Assembly: GCF_900176325.1 (NCBI RefSeq)
Contig: NZ_FWXK01000004.1
Coordinates: 62,001-126,000, forward strand
DNA length: 64,000 nucleotides
Reading direction: 5' to 3'
DNA from: Aerococcus suis
GTDB lineage: Bacteria > Bacillota > Bacilli > Lactobacillales > Aerococcaceae
Each line of letters opens with the position of its first letter. Position 1 is the first letter of the stretch. Of the stretch, positions 63,933-64,000 are shown in pieces. Under the pieces are notes generated by a model. It had not been told where the DNA came from. It saw only the letters and a list, made by a program, of their open reading frames with translations, and ran no database searches. A program made the translations under genes and the position numbers.

Positions 63933-64000
63933 AGGGTGCGATAAAAAGCGGTTAGCCATGGAGCGTTGGACCAAAGCCGGAGATTTCTGTTAAGAAATTG
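63933..64000 (+). repeat. Modular repeat, type I variant, cut by the window edge (locus C)
   Basis: AGGGTGCGATAAAAAGCGGTTAGCCATGG and then GCGTTGGACC as in type I, but with a changed arm (AAAAAGC-GGTTA-GCCATGG). Its 3' half lies beyond the window. Confidence 0.75.

Noticed and set aside
63700-64000. Insertion sequence or transposase remnant
   Set aside because: No transposase frame, no target-site duplication and no protein-coding potential in the repeats.

Overview
The window comes from a low-GC Gram-positive bacterium of the order Lactobacillales. The evidence is the Bacillus-type order cysE-cysS-mrnC-rlmB-rae1-sigH-rpmG-secE-nusG-rplK-rplA-rplJ-rplL-rsmC, CtsR/ClpC control, GlnR, phosphotransferase-type trehalose and dihydroxyacetone systems, an Asp23/AmaP locus, AGGAGG-type ribosome sites and sigma-A promoters with 17-base spacers. 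No sporulation genes appear. I cannot name the genus; Carnobacteriaceae, Aerococcaceae and Enterococcaceae all remain possible.

Layout. 1-5.5 kb: end of a trehalose operon (treP, treC), rhodanese, YfcC-type carrier, treR, and an ogt gene broken by an amber codon. 5.5-9.7 kb: folate operon folP-folB-folK-folE-folC-Nudix. 9.9-13 kb: ctsR-clpC with promoter and CtsR box. 13.1-13.75 kb: seven tRNA genes with their own promoter and terminator but no rRNA. 13.9-14.6 kb: prepilin peptidase. 14.6-21.9 kb: rpoC and rpoB. 22.2-27.2 kb: a broken double 3-hydroxyacyl-CoA dehydrogenase and a glycine betaine transporter operon, both sitting between rsmC and rpoB, which are neighbours in Bacillus. 27.4-36.9 kb: the rpl/nusG/secE/sigH/cysS cluster with several leader terminators. 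37.6-42.4 kb: gltX, yacL, radA, dut. 42.5-47.8 kb: lipoprotein, M16 protease, glnR, cation efflux. 48-50.2 kb: dhaM-dhaK-dhaL under a probable CcpA site, then a 38-residue peptide gene. 50.3-52.5 kb: two metallo-beta-lactamase-fold genes and an acyl-CoA dehydrogenase, damaged by one deletion. 52.8-64 kb: VanY-type peptidase, yidD, DJ-1 protein, Asp23 locus, cystine transporter, CatE-like protein, ZIP transporter, UspA, M42 peptidase, acetyltransferase, alanine dehydrogenase.

Three points stand out. (1) A family of modular palindromic repeats, with 115-117-base units chained head to tail, lies directly after stop codons at three loci (37.4, 60.0 and 63.7 kb). Units share termini and core, but their stem arms are exchanged in a complementary way. 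(2) At least three genes are decayed, two of them from acyl-CoA metabolism. (3) nusG, rplJL and rpoBC each have a 5' leader with a terminator-like hairpin. All positions and pairings were read by eye; no alignment, folding program or database search was run.
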